Under the pieces are notes generated by a model that saw only the letters and a program-made list of their open reading frames with translations, had not been told where the DNA came from and made no database searches. From DVEG01 sp964405435 (GTDB taxonomy: Bacteria; Cyanobacteriota; Cyanobacteriia; Cyanobacteriales; Oscillatoriaceae), in NCBI GenBank assembly GCA_964405435.1, contig CAYOOD010000029.1, forward strand, positions 1-64,000: a DNA stretch of 64,000 bases. Direction: 5' to 3'. Below, piece by piece: positions 33,470 through 43,559 of the stretch (position 1 is its first letter; each line of letters opens with the position of its first letter). The translations under genes were made by a program, and so were the position numbers.

Positions 33470-35953
33470 ATGAGAGCCTCCCATTTATTCAACTCTATTT
33501 TAATTCTCTCCCCGTGGCTCCTGCCACAAGCCGCCCGCGCGCAAATCATTCCCGACGCCACCCTACCCGCAAATACCGCCGTCACAGTGGACGGCAGCAC
33601 GCTCCGCATCGAGGGCGGCACGGCAGCAGGCAGCAACCTCTTCCACAGCTTTCAGGAATTTTCTCTTCCAACCGGCAGCACTGCCTATTTTAACAACTCT
33701 CCCACCATTCAAAATATCCTCACCCGAGTCACCGGCGGCAACCTTTCCAATATTGACGGACTCATCCGAGCGAATGGCAGCGCTAACCTGTTTTTCATCA
33801 ATCCCAGTGGCCTAGTTTTTGGCCCGAATGCCCGCTTGAATATTGGCGGTTCTTTTATCGGCAGTACCGCTAACAGCATTCAGCTATCAGATGGCAGTTT
33901 TTTCAGCGCCACCCACCCAGAAACTTCACCCTTGCTAACCGTTAACGTGCCAATTGGCTTGCAATTCGGGTCAAATCCCGGAGCGATTCGCGTCACCGGC
34001 ACCGGTCACGCGCTCACAACAACCACGTCTCGATTGTCACCACTTCTGAAAAACAGCAGCGATATCGGTTTATCAGTCAGCTCCGGCAATACCCTCGCTT
34101 TAATTGGCGGTGATGTCAGTTTAGACGGAGGCGTACTGAATGCCCCAGAAGGACGAATTGAATTAGGCAGTGTTGGCGAAGGTTTCGCCAGCCTCAATTT
34201 TATCCCTGAAGGCTTGCGGATTGACTATACTGGCGCGGTTTCTTTCCGAGATATTCGACTGGCGCAGCTCTCCCTCGTCGATGCCAGCGGTGCGGGTGGC
34301 GGCTCTATTTCCGTACAGGCTCGGAATGTTAGCGCCAGCGGTGGTTCGCTCATTTCCATTCAAAATCAAGGTACGAACCCGTCTGGAAACCTGACGGTGA
34401 ATGCGTCCGAAGAAGTAAGACTCACTGACAACACTCCAGATGCAAAGATTCCTAGCTTCCTGAACAGCGAAACCATCGCGTCGGGAAATGCAGGGGATAT
34501 TTCAGTAGCAACAAAACGGCTAGTTGTTGAAAATGGAGCCGCCATCGCTACCCAAAGCTTCAGCGCCGGTCAAGGCGGCAATATCAATGTTAGCGCCTCT
34601 GAAACCGTCGATTTAAATGGGTTTTCAGCCGCTAATCTCAGCCTGTCAAGCTTCATCTTTGCGGTTGCTTACAATTCAGGGCAGGCAGGAAATATCACCG
34701 TCAATACAGGGCGTTTGACGGCGAGAAATGGAGGAGGTGTTATCTCTTCTACCTTTGGAATCGGAGCGGGTGGAAATGTCAGCATTCAAGCCTCTGAATC
34801 GATAGAACTGACAGGAGTCGTACCGGGTATTTTTACGCCGAGCCTTTTAAGTGCTTCAACTTTGATTGCTGGAAATGCCGGCAGTTTGAATATCAGCACG
34901 GGAAAACTAATCGTTCGCGATGGCGGAAGGGTCGATGCTTCTACGGTGGGGGCTGGCAGCGCCGGCAGCGTCACGATCAATGCGGCGGAATCTGTAGAAA
35001 TCAGCGGCACAGTCCCCGGCTCGATCAGTCCCAGTTTGATCGTCTCTTCTGGAAATCTTCTCGATAAAATCTTGCAAGAAACATTTGGACTGCCTGCAGT
35101 GCCTTCTGGCGACTCAAAAGACGTGACGATTAATACACCTGTTTTGCGGGTTACGGATGGCGCTCAAATCACCGTCAGGAATGACGGCACGGGCAATGCT
35201 GGCGCGATCGCCATCAATGCAGGCTCGATTTTTTTAGACAGCAAAGGTAGCATCAGTGCTTCAACCACATCCGGGGAAGGGGGCAATATCAATCTCAGGG
35301 TTCGCGACTCATTGCTGCTGAGAAATGGCAGCTTTATTTCGGCAGAAGCCGGCGGCAGCGGCAATGGCGGCAACCTGACTGTTCAAGCGGCAACGATCGC
35401 CGCTCTGGAAAATAGCGATATCACCGCGAATGCCGCGCGCGGGCGGGGAGGCAATATCGCGATCGCCACGCGCGGGCTCTTTGGCACTCAATTTCGTCCG
35501 CTACAAACACCCGCCAGCGATATTACCGCCAGTTCGCAATTAGGACTTTCTGGCACGGTGACTCTCAGCAACCCAGAAGTCAATCAAAATTCTGCCTTTG
35601 TAGAATTGCCGCACAATTTAGCCAACTCCGCGCAGCAAATTGTCGCCGGATGTGCGGCGGATTCGGGAAATGTATTTGCCGTCACGGGGCGGGGTGGGCT
35701 GCCTTCCGATCCGACAACAAAACTCAGAGGTGCCACAGTTTGGTCGGATTTGCGCCCTTTGCGGGAGAATCTGGGGCATCGGGTGGAACTGGGGCATGAC
35801 AATCAAAATAATTCTCCATCTCCCAATTCCCCAATCCTAGAAGCAACGGGAATCGCAATAGATGCGACTGGAAAAATCACGCTGGTTGCCATTGCTCCGG
35901 GCATCACTTCTGGAGAATCGTGGCAAAAATTCGCTCAGTGCGGAGGTTTCTAA
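33470..35953 (+). CDS. TpsA-type filamentous-hemagglutinin-like secreted protein
   Basis: 827 residues. The signal peptide ends near ARA|QI (about residue 25). Residues about 26-150 are a two-partner-secretion domain: IIPDATLPANTAV, LFHSFQEFSLPTG and the conserved FFINPSGLVFGPNARL with NPSG in place of NPNG. The rest is a repetitive beta-helix rich in G, N, S and T (repeats such as AGNITVNTGRLTARNGG and AGSLNISTGKLIVRDGG). The C-terminus carries QIVAGCAADSGN and a final cysteine-containing tail typical of cyanobacterial members. It would be exported by a TpsB pore, none of which is in the window. Stop and next start are 2 bp apart, so it heads an operon with the EEP and CHAT genes. Confidence 0.92.
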   Translation: MRASHLFNSILILSPWLLPQAARAQIIPDATLPANTAVTVDGSTLRIEGGTAAGSNLFHSFQEFSLPTGSTAYFNNSPTIQNILTRVTGGNLSNIDGLIRANGSANLFFINPSGLVFGPNARLNIGGSFIGSTANSIQLSDGSFFSATHPETSPLLTVNVPIGLQFGSNPGAIRVTGTGHALTTTTSRLSPLLKNSSDIGLSVSSGNTLALIGGDVSLDGGVLNAPEGRIELGSVGEGFASLNFIPEGLRIDYTGAVSFRDIRLAQLSLVDASGAGGGSISVQARNVSASGGSLISIQNQGTNPSGNLTVNASEEVRLTDNTPDAKIPSFLNSETIASGNAGDISVATKRLVVENGAAIATQSFSAGQGGNINVSASETVDLNGFSAANLSLSSFIFAVAYNSGQAGNITVNTGRLTARNGGGVISSTFGIGAGGNVSIQASESIELTGVVPGIFTPSLLSASTLIAGNAGSLNISTGKLIVRDGGRVDASTVGAGSAGSVTINAAESVEISGTVPGSISPSLIVSSGNLLDKILQETFGLPAVPSGDSKDVTINTPVLRVTDGAQITVRNDGTGNAGAIAINAGSIFLDSKGSISASTTSGEGGNINLRVRDSLLLRNGSFISAEAGGSGNGGNLTVQAATIAALENSDITANAARGRGGNIAIATRGLFGTQFRPLQTPASDITASSQLGLSGTVTLSNPEVNQNSAFVELPHNLANSAQQIVAGCAADSGNVFAVTGRGGLPSDPTTKLRGATVWSDLRPLRENLGHRVELGHDNQNNSPSPNSPILEATGIAIDATGKITLVAIAPGITSGESWQKFAQCGGF

Positions 35954-35955
35954 AT

Positions 35956-36966
35956 ATGCAGCCAATCCGGGAAATATTACAACAAGTAGCGCACTCGGTC
36001 AAGTTTTTAATTAATGGAGCAGCGTTGGGTGCCGCGATCGCAACCCTGCTCGGTTTTCTCGGCAGTTGGTGGTGGCGCTTCGAGCTGCTCGATCACCTGC
36101 GATCGCACTACTGTTTGATATTGCTAGCCGCCATAATCGCCGGCAGTCTTTCCCGTCAGGCAACAACTTTTCTGTGGTGTTTCCCCCTCGCCATCAACCT
36201 CGCCCTGATTCTGCCGCTCTTTTTCTCATTCCCGCCACTCTCCTACTCAGAACAAGCTTTTCCGCCAGAGAATCGGTTGCGCCTCCTGCACTTTAACCTC
36301 AACCGCGACAATGACAATAAAAGCCGAGTCATCCAGTACATAGACTCCCAAGCAGTAGATATCATATTCTTGCAAGAAATTAATGCAGAATGGCTGGAGC
36401 GGCTGCAAGCTGAATTCTCCCGCTACCGCGTAAGCATTGCGGTTCCCGACGAGGGCTCTCTGGGAATGGCAATGCTCCTGCCAGTACAGCCCTCAAAGTC
36501 TATCCAGATAGAAGAGAAAAAAATCATACACCTGCCGCCTTCCTCGCCGCGCCCTCTGCTCGAAACTACGATTCTCTGGAACCAAAAAAAGGTCGCGATT
36601 CTCAGCTTCAGCGCCACGCGAGTGCGCAATAAAGAAACCTCAAACTTTCAAAAAAACGAGTTTATTTCTGCTGCTGGTTGGAGCAAAAAACAGCAAGACA
36701 ATCGGCAAGATATCATCATTATCGGTGATTTTAACAGTACCCCGTGGTCGGTTCGCTTGCGCAATTTTTCCAGAGAGGGCAATTTAATAAATTCACAGTC
36801 CGGTTTCGGATTTCAAACGACATGGCCGACCCTTTTATTCGCGCCTCTGCAAATCGCCATCGATCATTGCTTTCACAGTCAAGGAATTCAAACCCTCGCG
36901 CGATCGCCCGGTGAAGATGTGGGGTCCGATCACCTGCCACTTTTTGTAGAATTAGGGTATAAATAG
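35956..36966 (+). CDS. Membrane-anchored endonuclease/exonuclease/phosphatase family protein
   Basis: 336 residues from the ATG at 35956. The N-terminal 90 residues hold about three hydrophobic helices (FLINGAALGAAIATLLGFL, then CLILLAAIIAGSL and FPLAINLALILPLFFSF). The EEP domain follows: LLHFNLNRDN, IIFLQEIN (catalytic Glu), IIIIGDFNSTPWS (Asp/Asn) and GSDHLPLFVEL (Asp/His). EEP proteins cleave phosphodiester or phosphoester bonds in nucleic acids, lipids or inositides. The membrane anchor suggests the catalytic domain works at a membrane surface. It is translated between the TpsA-like and CHAT genes with 2 and 16 bp gaps. Confidence 0.88.
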   Translation: MQPIREILQQVAHSVKFLINGAALGAAIATLLGFLGSWWWRFELLDHLRSHYCLILLAAIIAGSLSRQATTFLWCFPLAINLALILPLFFSFPPLSYSEQAFPPENRLRLLHFNLNRDNDNKSRVIQYIDSQAVDIIFLQEINAEWLERLQAEFSRYRVSIAVPDEGSLGMAMLLPVQPSKSIQIEEKKIIHLPPSSPRPLLETTILWNQKKVAILSFSATRVRNKETSNFQKNEFISAAGWSKKQQDNRQDIIIIGDFNSTPWSVRLRNFSREGNLINSQSGFGFQTTWPTLLFAPLQIAIDHCFHSQGIQTLARSPGEDVGSDHLPLFVELGYK

Positions 36967-36982
36967 AAAAAAATTGGTAGTT

Positions 36983-39661
36983 ATGCAAAAAATTAAAGCT
37001 ATCTATTCTAATATTTATTTAGGATTGGTGGTGTTATTTCCGACAAGCGCTGTTCTGCCAGCGATTCCCTACGGGATAGCTCCGCTTCACGCCCCGCAGC
37101 CGCCTGGGGGAGCATTCCACTTTTGTAGGGACGAGCAGAAAGCGAATAAATCTTTACCACCAACCGACAATCTGTTTTCGCTTTCTGCTAACCCCTACAG
37201 CCAGGGTTGCCAAATCGGGATGCTCCAGCCGCCCAGCGCCCCTATCGCGCAGCTAAATGCCGATAACTTATTAGAACAAGGGCGAACTCTCTACGAAGCC
37301 GGACGATTTTATGAGGCGGCTGCTGTCTGGAAACAGGCGGCTGAAGAGTTCGATCGCCGTGGCGACAAAATCGGTCAAGCGTGGAGTCTCAGCTATTTAT
37401 CCCTCGCGTATCAAAATTTAGGACAGTGGGAGGCGGCTAAAAATAGTATCGATGCCAGTCTCAATCTTTTGCAGCAACCGAACCAACGAGAAGGGATGAG
37501 AATTTTAGCGCAAGCTTTCAATACTCGGGGGAGTTTGTTGCTGGCGACGGGCAAAACTGAAGCCGCTCTCGACAGTTGGCAGCAAGCTGAAGCAGCTTAT
37601 AAAAAAGCTGGCGATAATGTCGGAATGCTCGGCAGTCGCATCAATCAAGCGCAAGCCTTGCAAACTTTGGGGCTGTACCGGCGATCGCAAGCCCTTTTAA
37701 CGTCTGTCAGCCAACAATTGCAAGCGCAACCGGATTCTCCCCTGAAAGCGCAATCTTTGCGCAGTTTGGGAGTCGCGCTACAGGTGGTTGGAGAGTTGCG
37801 CCGATCGCGCGAAGTGTTAGCGCAGAGTTTGGCGATCGCTCAGAGCCTCGATTCTCCAAAAGATATCGCGAAGGCGCTTTTCAGTCTGGGCAATACTGCC
37901 AGAGATATGAAAGAGCTGGAATTGGCTTTAAATTATTATCAACAAGCAGCCGATCTGGCAAATTCTGGCAACAATATCGAGTCGCTGCTCAACCTGCTCA
38001 GCCTCTCTATAGAGATGAACCAGAAAACGCAGGCTGAGTCTTTGCTGCTGCCAGTCGAAGCGAAAATTGCCAACCTGCCAGCCAGCCGCCTGTCAGTTTA
38101 TGCAGGGGTGAATTTTGCCAAAAGTCTGGCTGATTTGTCACGCTACCGATATGCGGCAAAAATTTTGGCGATCGCCCTACAGCAGGCAAGAAGTCTGGGC
38201 GACTTGAGAGCAGAAGCTCACGCCCTGACTCAGTTGGGTTCTGTTTACGAACAAACCCAGCAACAAGCTGAGGCGTTGCAGTTGACAGAACGGGCGCTGG
38301 CGATCGCGCAGAGCATCAATGCTGGAGATATCACCGCGCGTGCTTCTCGGCAGCTCGGGCGCGTACTCAAACAGCAAGGAGACATCGAAGGCGCGATCGC
38401 TGCCTACAGCTCGGCGGTTAAAACCCTCCAGTCTCTCCGCAGCGACTTAGCTGCGATTAATTCCGACGTTCAGTTTAGCTTTACAGAAAGTATCGAACCG
38501 GTTTATCGGGAATTAGTCGGCTTGCTACTGCTACGGGAAGCGCCTACTCAAAATCACCTCAAACAAGCCCGCGAGGTGATTGAATCGCTCCAGCTTGCCG
38601 AATTAGATAATTTTTTTCGAGAAGCGTGTTTGGATGCAGCCAAGCCTGTAAAAATCGACGAAATCGACCCGACTGCAGCGGTGATTTATCCGATCGTTTT
38701 GAGCGATCGCGTCGAGGTGATTTTATCCCTGCCCGGGCAGCCCCTGCGCAATTACAAAACGGCTGTCCCCCGTCAGGAGGTGGAAAAAATTCTCAGGCGA
38801 ATGCGCAGTTCCCTGAATCCCGCTTTTTCAAATGAAGAACGCTTGCAGCTTTACCAGCAGGTTTATAACTGGCTGGTACGACCGGCGAAAGCTGAGTTAG
38901 CCGCTCGCGAGATTAAAACTCTGGTATTTGTGTTAGATGGTTTTTTGCGGAATTTGCCAATGGGTGCCCTGCACGATGGCGAACAATATCTCGTTGAAAA
39001 ATACAGTATTGCCCTCTCGCAAGGGCTGCAGTTATTGAGCCCGCGATCGCTCCCGCCCGGGCAGATAAAGGCGATAGCGGCGGGGCTGAGCGAGGCGCGT
39101 CAGGGTTTTAATGCTTTGCCCGCTGTCAAGTCGGAAGTCGCGCAGATTTCTGCGGAACTCTCAGGCAAGGTACTGCTCGATCGCGACTTTACCGATGCGA
39201 ACCTGAAAAAGGCGATCGGCTCAAACCCTTACCCGATTCTGCACCTGGCAACCCACGGGCAGTTTAGCAGCAATGCTGAGGATACTTTTATTCTCACTTG
39301 GGATGGGCGCATTAACGTGCGGGAATTGGATGAATTGCTGCGCGTCAGGGGAGGGGGCGATCGCAATCCCATTGAGTTGCTGGTTTTGAGCGCTTGCCAA
39401 ACTGCCAAAGGCGACAGCCGAGCCGCCTTGGGCTTGGCGGGGGTGGCGATACGCAGCGGGGCGCGCTCGACGCTGGCGACGCTGTGGGCAGTCCGCGATC
39501 GCTCGACCGCCCAGTTCATGGCGGAATTTTACAAACAATTGAGCAGCGGAGCCCGCAAAGCCGAAGCCCTGCGAAGCGCTCAACTCGCTTTGCTGAAAGA
39601 TTCGCAATACCACCATCCTTTTTACTGGGCACCGTTCGTGCTGGTGGGAAATTGGCTCTAA
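36983..39661 (+). CDS. TPR-CHAT domain protein (caspase-like protease)
   Basis: 892 residues from the ATG at 36983. A signal-like segment (IYLGLVVLFPTSAVLPA) is followed by an unusual linker (residues about 30-90) and TPR repeats from about 95 to 480 (DNLLEQGRTLYEAGRFYEAAAVWKQ onward). The CHAT peptidase domain covers about 560-892: catalytic His in HLATHGQF (about 756-763) and Cys in LVLSACQTAKGD (about 799-810), both intact. CHAT proteases are clan CD relatives of caspase and separase. The signal sequence implies periplasmic or outer-surface action. It follows the TpsA-like and EEP genes as an operon. Confidence 0.93.
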   Translation: MQKIKAIYSNIYLGLVVLFPTSAVLPAIPYGIAPLHAPQPPGGAFHFCRDEQKANKSLPPTDNLFSLSANPYSQGCQIGMLQPPSAPIAQLNADNLLEQGRTLYEAGRFYEAAAVWKQAAEEFDRRGDKIGQAWSLSYLSLAYQNLGQWEAAKNSIDASLNLLQQPNQREGMRILAQAFNTRGSLLLATGKTEAALDSWQQAEAAYKKAGDNVGMLGSRINQAQALQTLGLYRRSQALLTSVSQQLQAQPDSPLKAQSLRSLGVALQVVGELRRSREVLAQSLAIAQSLDSPKDIAKALFSLGNTARDMKELELALNYYQQAADLANSGNNIESLLNLLSLSIEMNQKTQAESLLLPVEAKIANLPASRLSVYAGVNFAKSLADLSRYRYAAKILAIALQQARSLGDLRAEAHALTQLGSVYEQTQQQAEALQLTERALAIAQSINAGDITARASRQLGRVLKQQGDIEGAIAAYSSAVKTLQSLRSDLAAINSDVQFSFTESIEPVYRELVGLLLLREAPTQNHLKQAREVIESLQLAELDNFFREACLDAAKPVKIDEIDPTAAVIYPIVLSDRVEVILSLPGQPLRNYKTAVPRQEVEKILRRMRSSLNPAFSNEERLQLYQQVYNWLVRPAKAELAAREIKTLVFVLDGFLRNLPMGALHDGEQYLVEKYSIALSQGLQLLSPRSLPPGQIKAIAAGLSEARQGFNALPAVKSEVAQISAELSGKVLLDRDFTDANLKKAIGSNPYPILHLATHGQFSSNAEDTFILTWDGRINVRELDELLRVRGGGDRNPIELLVLSACQTAKGDSRAALGLAGVAIRSGARSTLATLWAVRDRSTAQFMAEFYKQLSSGARKAEALRSAQLALLKDSQYHHPFYWAPFVLVGNWL

Positions 39662-39821
39662 TACCCGCGCAAAAATTCGACCGATCCGATAAAATTCGGA
39701 CAGGCTTACCAGCATTCGAGCCCGTAGATTTACTGGAGGAGGGGAAAAACAACTTTACAGCGTTTCGATCGCTTGTCCGGATCGAACAACTGCTGCCCGT
39801 TTTTTCTTTACAAAAAGACAG

Positions 39822-39861
39822 GAGGAAGCATTTTAGGCTTCCTCGATTCGGGCGTTTTTTC
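39822..39861 (+). terminator. Hairpin in the gap after the CHAT gene
   Basis: Eight-base arms GAGGAAGC / GCTTCCTC (39822-39829 and 39837-39844), seven-base loop, then a TTTTTT run at about 39855. The 337 bp gap (39662-39998) holds no gene. Terminating here would separate the TpsA-EEP-CHAT operon from the DUF928 operon. Confidence 0.5.
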
Positions 39862-39998
39862 AATTAACAAAACTTCAAAAAAAGCGAAAATCGTTGCAAC
39901 CCTTTCAGGGAAAGAATCGCCGCCCCATTTAGGAACATAAAATCTTTGTGAAGACTATAGAATTGAAATGGAATTTACAAAGATAGAGAGGTTCCTTT

Positions 39999-40724
39999 AT
40001 GGCGAGAATCAACAAGTTGCCCAGCCGCTATGCAGGCGTCCCGATCGCCGTCTTTGTAGGGGTTGCTTCGTTCCTCGCCTGGATGACGCCGCTGGGAGCG
40101 GTGACATTCGAGCCACCGGGCGATCGCGCGCCCAAGCAGGCGAACGGAGGAGCTTCGCGAAACGGCGGGCAGTGTCCGAGCGATGCCGCAGAGACGAGCA
40201 AGTCGCTCACCCCGCTGATTCCCGGGACGAACCTGGGTTTGACGATAGCAGAACGCCCGACGCTGTTTGCCTACATTCCCGCAACCTCCGCCAAACAAGT
40301 GTTTTTCAGCATTCAAGAAGAAAGCGGAAAGCACCTGTACCAGACAATGTTACCGCTGCCCGCCTCGGCAGGGGCGATCGGCATCCCCCTTCCCAAAGAG
40401 GCTCCGCCGCTGCAAGTGGGCAAAAATTACCTGTGGTCCGTGGTGATGGTTTGCGGGGAAGAGTTGGAACCCGACAGCCCGATGGCGAGCGGGTGGATTC
40501 GCCGCACAGAAGCACGGGCTGCTGTTTCCGATCGAACAGAAGCGGGAGCGACGCTGGAGGCGGCAGCAGAGCTAGCTGAGGCGGGCATTTGGTACGACAC
40601 CCTGGCTGCACTCGCCCAGTTGAGGCGATCGCAACCAGAGAATGCCGAAATTACCGCAAACTGGCAAGAACTGTTACAATCGGTAGGGCTAGAAGCGATC
40701 GCAACTGAACCGCTAGTAAATTAG
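39999..40724 (+). CDS. DUF928 family exported protein
   Basis: 241 residues, ATG preceded by AGAGAGG seven bases upstream. A signal peptide (YAGVPIAVFVGVASFLAWMTPLGAV) leads into the DUF928 core: LTPLIPGTNLGLTIAERPTLFAYIPATSA, the conserved WSVVMVCGEE with Cys, SGWIRR, and a C-terminal helical part ending LAEAGIWYDTLAALAQLRRSQP. DUF928 has no known function; it occurs almost only in cyanobacteria next to CHASE2, CHAT and TpsA-type genes, exactly as here. The next gene starts 12 bp later. Confidence 0.9.
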   Translation: MARINKLPSRYAGVPIAVFVGVASFLAWMTPLGAVTFEPPGDRAPKQANGGASRNGGQCPSDAAETSKSLTPLIPGTNLGLTIAERPTLFAYIPATSAKQVFFSIQEESGKHLYQTMLPLPASAGAIGIPLPKEAPPLQVGKNYLWSVVMVCGEELEPDSPMASGWIRRTEARAAVSDRTEAGATLEAAAELAEAGIWYDTLAALAQLRRSQPENAEITANWQELLQSVGLEAIATEPLVN

Positions 40725-40736
40725 CTTATCTTCTCA

Positions 40737-43559
40737 ATGTGGCGCGATCTGAAAAAGCTGTTTTGGCGATGGCGTTTTGTATTCCTCACCGCTTCGGGCG
40801 TCGCAACTTTCTGCGTAGCTGGCGGCGTGGCAGGATGGTTTCAAATTTTGGAGTGGGCGGCACTAGATGCCTTTTTTCGCCTGCGTCCGGCGGAACCCAC
40901 TGACGATCGCATTTTGATCGTGACGATTGACGAAACCGATATCCGAAAAGTCGGCAAGTGGCCGATTCCCGATGCCGTCTTGGCTGAGGTTATCGACACC
41001 CTGAAAAAACAGCAGCCCGCCGCCATTGGGTTGGATATTTACCGCGACCTGCCGGTGCATCCCGGACAGGAAAAATTGGTGGAGGTGATGAAGTCCACAC
41101 CGACTTTGATAGGCGTAAAAAAAGTAGTGGGAGAGAGAGTTGCCCCTCCTCCCGCCCTAGCGCAACTCGGTCGCGTGGCGATCGCCGATGTCGTATCCGA
41201 TGCAGATGGCAAAGTCCGCCGGGGGTTGATGTCAGCAGCCGATGAAACGGATAAAATAACATTAAGCTTGGCAGCGCAGTTAAGCTTGATGTATTTAGAA
41301 ACCCGGGGCATCACCCTAGAGGTGGAAGATGCCCAACAAAAATCTATGCGTCTGGGAAAAGCCGTTTTTATTCCCCTGACGCGGGATGCGGCGGGTTATG
41401 GCGGAGTCGATATCGGGGGCTACCAGATTTTGATGAATTATCGCGGTACACAAGAGCGCTTCGAGACCATTTCCATGACAGAGGTGCTGGAAAATTCACC
41501 CGCGCTGAAGCGGGCGCGATCGCGAGTGGTTTTGATTGGCTCAACTGCCCAAAGTACCAACGACTTTTTCCCGTCGCCCTACAGCGATCGCATGGCAGGG
41601 GCGATCGTCCACGCCAATTTAGTCAGCCAAATTTTAAGTGCGGCACTAGACGGACGCCCGCAAATGCGCGTCTGTTCGCAACAAGCCAAGTGGCTGTGGA
41701 TTTTTGGCTGCTCTTTCACTGCTGCCGCCGTTGTCTGGCAATTGCGGCAAGCCAACTTAGCGAGAAAAACTCGCATTCCCGGACTGACAATTTTTGCGAT
41801 AATCGCCACAGTCGGCATTCTCGCAGGCAGCAGTTATCTAGCCTTTTTAGCGGGCTGGTGGATTCCAGCAGCTACTCCGATCCTGGCGGCGATCGCCTCC
41901 GCCATTGTCGCCAGCGACTTGCACAATCAATGGCAATTGCACAAAGCCAACGAACAACTGCAGGAGTATTCCTACACGCTAGAATTAAAAGTGATCGAAC
42001 GCACCCGAGAATTAGAAGCCGCCAAAATATCGGCTGAAGTCGCCAATCAAGCGAAAAGTACCTTCATCGCCAACATGAGCCACGAGCTGCGCACGCCCCT
42101 AAACGGCATTTTGGGATACGCTCAAATCCTCCAGCGCTCTGAAATTCTGACCAAATCAGAACGGGAGGGAATCGGCATCATTCACGAGTGCGGTTCGCAC
42201 CTGCTCACCCTCATCAACGATCTTTTAGATTTATCCAAAATTGAAGCGGGGAAATTAGAGCTACAACACGCTGACTTTCATCTCTCTTCTTTCTTGACAG
42301 GCGTTACAGAAATTTGCCGCATTCGCGCCGAGGAAAAAGCCATCGAGTTCACTTACCAGGCAGACGCGCGCCTGCCCGCCGCCATTCGCGCCGACGAGAA
42401 ACGGTTGCGCCAAGTGTTAATTAATTTACTCGGCAATGCGATTAAATTTACCGACAGAGGCAGCGTGACATTTAGAGTGCAGGTATTGGAAACTGGGAAT
42501 GGGGCATCGGGCATGGCGGGCACGGGGGCACTCTCCCCACTACTAACTCAGCACTCAGCACTCAGCGCTCAGCACTTAGAAAAAATCCGTTTTGAAATAG
42601 AAGATACGGGCGCGGGCATGACGCCAGAAGAGTTAGAAAAAATTTTCTTGCCCTTTGAACAAGTCGGAGATAAAAAGAAACAGGCAGAAGGCACGGGGCT
42701 GGGATTGGCGATTAGCGTCCGGCTGATCGAGATGATGGGGAGCGAACTAAAAGTCGAGAGTACCAGGGGAGAGGGCAGCAGGTTTTGGCTTGATTTGGAG
42801 GTAGAACTCGCTCACAGCCCTCACGCGATCGCCACCCACGGAGATCGAGCGATCGCGACGCACGAAATTGTCGGCATAAAAGAGAAAAAGCCGAAAATCC
42901 TCATCGCCGACGATCGTCCGGAAAATCGCACCTTTGTCGTGAAATTCCTCGAATCGATTGGCTTTCAATGTTTTGAAGCTGCCAACGGTCGAGACGGGCT
43001 GGATAAAGCCGCAGACATTCAGCCCGACGCGATTCTGACTGACTTGGTGATGCCGGTTATGGATGGATTGGAGATGATTCGCGCCGTCAGGCGATCGCCC
43101 CAACTCAAAAATGTGGCAATCTTTGTCTCATCGGCTAGCGTTTTTGAACCCGACCAACAGAATAGTTTAGAAGCCGGAGCCAACGAATTTTTGCCCAAAC
43201 CGCTGCAAATTGACAGCCTCCTCGCTCACCTGCAGAAATACCTGCAATTGGAGTGGATTTATCGGGAAAAGGCAGAAAATAACAGTGAGAAAGCAGAAAA
43301 TTTTACTCAAACCCCTCCTTTTTCTGCCGAAATTTACTTCGTGGCTCCCTCCACAGAAGAACTCGACAAGCTTTTTAATTTAGCCATGAGAGGCAACATC
43401 CAAGGGATAGAAACCGTCCTGGCTGAACTGGAACAACTCGATACGCGATACGCGCGATTTATCGCCGAAATTCGGCACTTAGCCGAGAGCTTCCAAGTCA
43501 AGAAAATCAGGGAATTTATCCAATCTTTCCGGGGAGAGACAATCCATGACGCCCAGTAA
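40737..43559 (+). CDS. CHASE2 hybrid histidine kinase
   Basis: 940 residues. One membrane helix near 15-35, an extracytoplasmic CHASE2 sensor (about 50-300; DDRILIVTIDETDI, IGLDIYRDLPV, VVLIGSTAQSTNDFF), three more helices (about 320-400), a coiled coil, HisKA (FIANMSHELRTPLNG), HATPase (NLLGNAIKFTD, EDTGAGMTPEEL, GTGLGLAISVRL), a receiver (LIADDRPENR, ILTDLVMPVMDG with the phosphoacceptor Asp, final FLPKP) and an alpha-helical tail. Residues about 587-615 are a tandem-repeat insertion between N and G1 boxes (repeat at 42493-42579). It senses an unknown periplasmic cue. It ends 14 bp inside the next gene. Confidence 0.94.
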   Translation: MWRDLKKLFWRWRFVFLTASGVATFCVAGGVAGWFQILEWAALDAFFRLRPAEPTDDRILIVTIDETDIRKVGKWPIPDAVLAEVIDTLKKQQPAAIGLDIYRDLPVHPGQEKLVEVMKSTPTLIGVKKVVGERVAPPPALAQLGRVAIADVVSDADGKVRRGLMSAADETDKITLSLAAQLSLMYLETRGITLEVEDAQQKSMRLGKAVFIPLTRDAAGYGGVDIGGYQILMNYRGTQERFETISMTEVLENSPALKRARSRVVLIGSTAQSTNDFFPSPYSDRMAGAIVHANLVSQILSAALDGRPQMRVCSQQAKWLWIFGCSFTAAAVVWQLRQANLARKTRIPGLTIFAIIATVGILAGSSYLAFLAGWWIPAATPILAAIASAIVASDLHNQWQLHKANEQLQEYSYTLELKVIERTRELEAAKISAEVANQAKSTFIANMSHELRTPLNGILGYAQILQRSEILTKSEREGIGIIHECGSHLLTLINDLLDLSKIEAGKLELQHADFHLSSFLTGVTEICRIRAEEKAIEFTYQADARLPAAIRADEKRLRQVLINLLGNAIKFTDRGSVTFRVQVLETGNGASGMAGTGALSPLLTQHSALSAQHLEKIRFEIEDTGAGMTPEELEKIFLPFEQVGDKKKQAEGTGLGLAISVRLIEMMGSELKVESTRGEGSRFWLDLEVELAHSPHAIATHGDRAIATHEIVGIKEKKPKILIADDRPENRTFVVKFLESIGFQCFEAANGRDGLDKAADIQPDAILTDLVMPVMDGLEMIRAVRRSPQLKNVAIFVSSASVFEPDQQNSLEAGANEFLPKPLQIDSLLAHLQKYLQLEWIYREKAENNSEKAENFTQTPPFSAEIYFVAPSTEELDKLFNLAMRGNIQGIETVLAELEQLDTRYARFIAEIRHLAESFQVKKIREFIQSFRGETIHDAQ
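42493..42579. repeat. GGGCATT- and CAGCACT-type tandem repeats inside the CHASE2 kinase gene
   Basis: GGGAATGGGGCATCGGGCAT and CTCAGCACTCAGCACTCAGC are two known kinds of cyanobacterial short tandem repeats. They are read in frame within the HATPase domain and encode the low-complexity residues GASGMAGTGALSPLL and QHSALSAQH. Confidence 0.75.
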
